Positions 60,694-64,000 of a stretch of 64,000 bases of DNA are shown here, in pieces (position 1 is the stretch's first letter; every line of letters begins with the position of its first letter). Under the pieces are notes generated by a model that ran no database searches, was not told the origin of the DNA, and saw nothing but the letters and a program-made list of their open reading frames with translations. The stretch lies in the NCBI GenBank assembly GCA_964437415.1, contig CAYTGN010000015.1, positions 1 to 64,000 on the forward strand, given 5' to 3'. The DNA comes from CADEDV01 sp964437415 (GTDB lineage: Bacteria; Bacteroidota; Bacteroidia; Chitinophagales; Chitinophagaceae). The position numbers and the translations under genes were made by a program.

Positions 60694-63255
60694 CTATTCC
60701 TCGCTCCTGGCACTGGCGGCATCAATGATGCGTCCAAAGAAAACAGCATTCATAAACAGTTTGCTGCCACCCAGCCAGAAAGCCCTGAAATTGGGATTGT
60801 CGGCGATGTTGATGACACGGCCATTGCCTACCGCATTCACCACAACGGCAGCGGAATTTTTGATCGCCTCTTTGTTTTCCTTGCTTATCCAGCCGCTCTG
60901 CAAAGGGTTGGCGCCATAATAAAATGGTGTGGCATAGGGATTCTTGCTTTTTTCGATAAAAACACGGTTGGCTTTGAAAAGACTCACTGTTTTCTGGTTG
61001 TAACCATAAGCCAATGGATGGCTGAGGTCAACTTCCCCCCCAAGTATTGCACCGTTTAGCCGCTGTGCACCTTCAATCTGCTCCCTGTCCACATAACTCA
61101 GTTTCTGTGTGCTGTCAACCGGGGATTTTGCTCTTTTGAATTTCACATTACTGATGCCGGCCTGTGCCGCCCAGTTCACTGCTTCTTCTGTCAGGATCAA
61201 TGTGCCGCCGGCCTGCACCCATGCTTTCAGCTTATCCTTGTTGATGTCGGGGTAGCTTCCACCCACCATGATAATGCTGTTGTATTTATTGATATCAACC
61301 CTGTTGAATACGCCGGGCTCCAGGTGAGAAGCCGTGATATTCATCCGCTGATCGAGCAGGTGCCATATTTCACCCGCATCGGTGGCATTCACACCGGGAC
61401 CCGTTATCATCGCAATCTTTGGCTGCTGCACAACAGCAAAACGGCTGCTGCCGAGGTCGCTTCCCGCATTCACTTGACCAGAAGAAACGGCATAGGCTTT
61501 CAGCCTGTATTTCTCAACCACTGCATTCAGCATCACTGCCACTGTTTCGCTGCTTTCTTTTTGCAGGCTCACCGGTACCATCAGTGTACCGTAATCAAAT
61601 TTTTTATTGCTTCCGGCAATGCTGGTTTCAAATTTATTGGTGGCCACTTTTACGATCAGCCCGGCTTTTAATAATTCATTCAGTGCCGCAGGGGCATAGA
61701 GTTCATTCCATTCAATGAGATAGGCGTAATCACTTTTGCCACCTTCCACTTTTCTTTTGGGCATGGGCAGTTCATTCACTTTATCACCCATGGCGAAAGA
61801 AGCAGTCAGTTCACGGTAAGGGAGACCAAATGCCAATGGAAAAGTCCAGGCAGTGATATCATAAAACAAACTGTCTTTGTAATCAAATGTTTTCTCGAAT
61901 ATGGCACGGATCAAACTGTGCTGCGGCTGGTTGAGAGAAACCATATAAGCGCTGCCCTTCTCAAATTCTGTATCCTTCCAACTATCCGGGAGTTGATTTA
62001 TTTCAATTTGTTGCCGCTTCAGCATTTCTGCAAAATGAAAGGTTTTGGCCAGGTCATTTTTATCGCCAAACACATATCCTTTTACCGGATAGGCAGCAGC
62101 CCGGCTGGCTGCTTGTTTATAAAAATCTCTTTGAAACTCTAAAAACTCTTTACGCAAAGCCTTAGCTCCTTCCAGTGTTGAAAGTGTTGTAACAAACTGG
62201 TTTTTGATGGTGGCAGGAAAACTCAGCAGCCCATTATTGGTTTCCTGCAGATGACCTCTTGATGATGCCTGCTCAAACAAAATACCGATGCAGCCCTGCA
62301 CATCAGGAAAAGTGGAGCCTTTGCCATAATAAAAATCATCATAGGCTTCTTTCGTAAAATAAAGCGACCCGATACGATCTAAAAATGCAGCATGAAACTT
62401 TCCCAATTTCGCTGTCAGCTCCTGGTTCTTTTCCGGCGTCAGCGGGTTCACTCTCGAAGGAACACCCGGCTGAAAAAAGAAAGTGGCATTACTTCCCTGT
62501 TCGTGGTGATCGGTGAGAATATTCGGTTTCCAGGCATGAAACCACTTGAGACGGTTCTGGCTTTCCACATGCACAGCGGGCAGCCAGTCACGGTTCAGGT
62601 CAAACCAATAGTGATTGAAACGGCCACCCGGCCACACTTCATTGAACTCTCTTGAACTGGGATCACTTACCAGGTTTTTACTTTTATGCTGGTTAGCCCA
62701 CGTTGAAAATCGTTGTAAGCCATCAGGATTGAAGGAAGGATCAAACAATATCACGACATTATCGAGCAATTCATCAACCTTCCTTCCCTGTGCCGCAGCG
62801 AGATAATAGGCACTCACAAGGCTTGCATTCGCCCCGCTGGCTTCATTGCCATGGATGGAATGACCGACATACACCACGATGGGCATGTTCTCAATATTCA
62901 ATGAAGCCGATTGGGACGGATCGGTCAGTTGCACATGCTGCTGACGAATCTGTTCCAGGTTTGCATGATTCTTTTTTGAAGTGATAATGAGCATCACCTG
63001 CGGACGGCTTTCATAGCTCAGTCCCATTGTTTCCAGTTTCACCCTGTCCGGCGCAGCGGCAGCGATGGCCTTCATATAATTCACCAGCCGGTCGTGAGTA
63101 ATATGCCATTCCCCCACTTCGTGGTAAATCACTTCTTTGGGTTTGGGAATGGCAGGGTTGTAGCTGACAGAGTCGGGAAGGAAATAATCCAGAGCCTGTG
63201 ACTGTGACTGGCTTGCTGCAACCAGCAAGCAAATTGCGATAATGATCTTTTTCAT
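60694..63255 (-). CDS. secreted M14-family zinc carboxypeptidase-like protein
   Basis: The 853-residue protein has a signal peptide (MKKIIIAICLLVAASQSQSQA) and an M14 domain (about 45-370) with the zinc site H135-x-x-E138 in HSIHGNEASG and FDPSFNPDG, FNHYWFDLNRDW and TDHHEQG. The C-terminal half (about 400-853) ends with a class I amidotransferase-like region (KIAMITGPGVNATDAG, YNSIIMVGGSYPDINKDKL). M14 peptidases of this length are common in Bacteroidota; this one probably degrades extracellular or periplasmic peptides. Physiological substrates are unknown. It stands alone on the minus strand. Confidence 0.85.
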   Translation of the reverse strand: MKKIIIAICLLVAASQSQSQALDYFLPDSVSYNPAIPKPKEVIYHEVGEWHITHDRLVNYMKAIAAAAPDRVKLETMGLSYESRPQVMLIITSKKNHANLEQIRQQHVQLTDPSQSASLNIENMPIVVYVGHSIHGNEASGANASLVSAYYLAAAQGRKVDELLDNVVILFDPSFNPDGLQRFSTWANQHKSKNLVSDPSSREFNEVWPGGRFNHYWFDLNRDWLPAVHVESQNRLKWFHAWKPNILTDHHEQGSNATFFFQPGVPSRVNPLTPEKNQELTAKLGKFHAAFLDRIGSLYFTKEAYDDFYYGKGSTFPDVQGCIGILFEQASSRGHLQETNNGLLSFPATIKNQFVTTLSTLEGAKALRKEFLEFQRDFYKQAASRAAAYPVKGYVFGDKNDLAKTFHFAEMLKRQQIEINQLPDSWKDTEFEKGSAYMVSLNQPQHSLIRAIFEKTFDYKDSLFYDITAWTFPLAFGLPYRELTASFAMGDKVNELPMPKRKVEGGKSDYAYLIEWNELYAPAALNELLKAGLIVKVATNKFETSIAGSNKKFDYGTLMVPVSLQKESSETVAVMLNAVVEKYRLKAYAVSSGQVNAGSDLGSSRFAVVQQPKIAMITGPGVNATDAGEIWHLLDQRMNITASHLEPGVFNRVDINKYNSIIMVGGSYPDINKDKLKAWVQAGGTLILTEEAVNWAAQAGISNVKFKRAKSPVDSTQKLSYVDREQIEGAQRLNGAILGGEVDLSHPLAYGYNQKTVSLFKANRVFIEKSKNPYATPFYYGANPLQSGWISKENKEAIKNSAAVVVNAVGNGRVINIADNPNFRAFWLGGSKLFMNAVFFGRIIDAASARSEE

Positions 63256-63374
63256 AACGTAGTGTGTACAATAAATAAGCAGGAAAATTACAGAATCAGG
63301 CCCAAACCGCAGGCTGAGAAAAAAACTTTATTTTGTGGGTCATTAATCATTCTTCCAAACCAAAAACCCTTTAT

Positions 63375-63857
63375 ATGTTCAGGAAAATATTTTTTGCTAC
63401 CGCATTACTGATATTCCTTGCTGGTTGCAAATCAAACGAAGCGTTCAATATCAACCAGGAGATCGCAAAAAAAGAAAAAACGCTGGAGGCTGACATCCAA
63501 AAAACAGAAGACGCTGTTGGCCGTTTCATCAGGGCCGGGCAATATGACAGCATGGCCCTGGTAAGCACCAATATGGTCAACCTCGTTGACAAAACACTCG
63601 ATGACATCAAAGAAATGAAATGGTCGTCAGTTAAAGAAGGTGATGATTTTAAAAATGAAACTGTCCGTTATTTTGAATTTATGAAAAGCCTGTATACCGG
63701 GTATGTAGAATATGGCAATGCCGGTACAGATGAATCCCGGGAGGCAAAAATGGACGAGATCAAAAAGATTGTTGACAGAAGGATGGAAGTGGCTGCTGAT
63801 ATGCAGCGGGCACAGAAAAGATTTGCCGATGCCAATGGTTTTAAGTTAAAGAGTTAA
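63375..63857 (+). CDS. lipoprotein of unknown function
   Basis: The 160-residue protein has a lipoprotein signal (MFRKIFFATALLIFLAGC; lipobox LAGC), then an almost entirely helical, charged domain (NQEIAKKEKTLEADIQKTEDAV, KKIVDRRMEVAADMQRAQKRF), resembling helical-bundle surface lipoproteins. The ATG at 63375 gives the lipobox at the right distance; the open frame starts earlier at 63333. A hairpin follows its stop. The function is unknown. Confidence 0.78.
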   Translation: MFRKIFFATALLIFLAGCKSNEAFNINQEIAKKEKTLEADIQKTEDAVGRFIRAGQYDSMALVSTNMVNLVDKTLDDIKEMKWSSVKEGDDFKNETVRYFEFMKSLYTGYVEYGNAGTDESREAKMDEIKKIVDRRMEVAADMQRAQKRFADANGFKLKS

Positions 63858-63877
63858 GACTGTCCTTGTGGATTTGA

Positions 63878-63921
63878 AACGGGCGGCTTCACCAAACTGC
63901 AAAAAGGTGAAACCGCCCGTT
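63878..63921 (+). terminator. hairpin after the lipoprotein gene
   Basis: AACGGGCGG pairs with CCGCCCGTT and the inner TTCACC with GGTGAA, a long stem with one mismatch. A T-run does not follow, so its role as a terminator is less certain. Confidence 0.5.
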
Positions 63922-63926
63922 CGTCG

Positions 63927-63970
63927 TATATTTGCAGCTTGCCGCTCCTTCGGAGCGGCTTGTATTTTTT
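63927..63970 (+). promoter_or_regulatory. promoter element and leader hairpin before the last gene
   Basis: TATATTTG at 63927-63934 matches TAnnTTTG. It is followed at 63941-63959 by a perfect 8-bp stem GCCGCTCC-TTC-GGAGCGGC and then a T-rich stretch up to 63971. The hairpin could be a 5' leader structure or a terminator. Confidence 0.4.
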
Positions 63971-63976
63971 TCAATT

Positions 63977-64000
63977 ATGAGCAGGAAAGGAAAAGTGCTG
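63977..64000 (+). CDS. 5' end of a CDS, possibly tRNA 2-thiouridylase MnmA
   Basis: An ATG at 63977 is followed by eight open codons to the window end (Met-Ser-Arg-Lys-Gly-Lys-Val-Leu). The short sequence resembles the start of Bacteroidota MnmA proteins, where a P-loop follows, but eight residues cannot settle it. Confidence 0.3.

Overview
The window looks like a chromosomal segment of a Bacteroidota bacterium, most likely near the Chitinophagaceae (the family level is a guess). Supporting signs are a type IX secretion PorU/PorV pair, promoter motifs of the TTTG…TAnnTTTG type, start codons almost always without a Shine-Dalgarno sequence, the order rpsU-xerC-hpf, a short AMP nucleosidase, a CcmB/CcmC pair and a TonB-plug-type secreted protein. 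Coding density is high and nearly all genes look intact. I see no rRNA, CRISPR array, prophage or classical insertion sequence.

Layout. 1-2056: start of hpf, xerC and rpsU (minus), then riboflavin synthase. 2077-8592: five-gene plus-strand envelope cluster (acyltransferase, GT2 glycosyltransferase, methyltransferase, YfhO-like and second polytopic protein), mostly with overlapping stop/start codons. 8597-16858: hscA, then a very long PorU-type sortase and its PorV-type partner (minus). 17065-21693: tyrS, a small hydrolase, a beta-lactamase-fold protein with C-terminal tandem repeats, and a GDSL esterase. 21829-32021: a cyanophycin region with cyanophycinase, a PLP enzyme, a histidine kinase, three NarL-type response regulators and cyanophycin synthetase. 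32049-32555: tRNA-Gln followed by a tiny GIY-YIG nuclease gene and a second, degenerate copy of the tRNA 3' half. 32623-33300: a secreted hypothetical. 33330-39653: six-gene nucleotide-sugar operon (dTDP-rhamnose, UDP-uronate, UDP-xylose, amino-sugar). 39862-47041: waaA, thymidine kinase, cytochrome c maturation genes, glutamate dehydrogenase, an orphan nuclease-fold protein and AMP nucleosidase. 47064-57284: dipeptide-type ABC ATPase, a 1283-residue TraB/GumN fusion, queA, an AT-rich winged-helix/nuclease-like gene, a plug-only protein and its convergent neighbour. 57332-64000: lysC, an Ldh2-type dehydrogenase, ssb, an M14 peptidase, a lipoprotein and the first codons of a further gene.

How the genes work together. 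Three envelope themes recur: surface polysaccharide precursors (rfbCD, ugd, uxs, waaA, the 2077-8592 cluster), protein export and anchoring (PorU/PorV), and secreted or outer-membrane proteins of unknown role. A nitrogen-storage theme links cphA and cphB around a sensor-regulator cluster, but a regulatory link is only inferred from position.

The most unusual structure is the tRNA-Gln/GIY-YIG unit at about 32.1-32.5 kb. It has the layout of a roughly 320-bp element that inserted inside a tRNA gene, restored the tRNA, and left the displaced 3' half downstream, without any integrase. Two genes carry strong Shine-Dalgarno sequences, rare in this phylum: rpsU and the plug-domain gene at 55056. This may connect them to translation control through ribosomal protein bS21.
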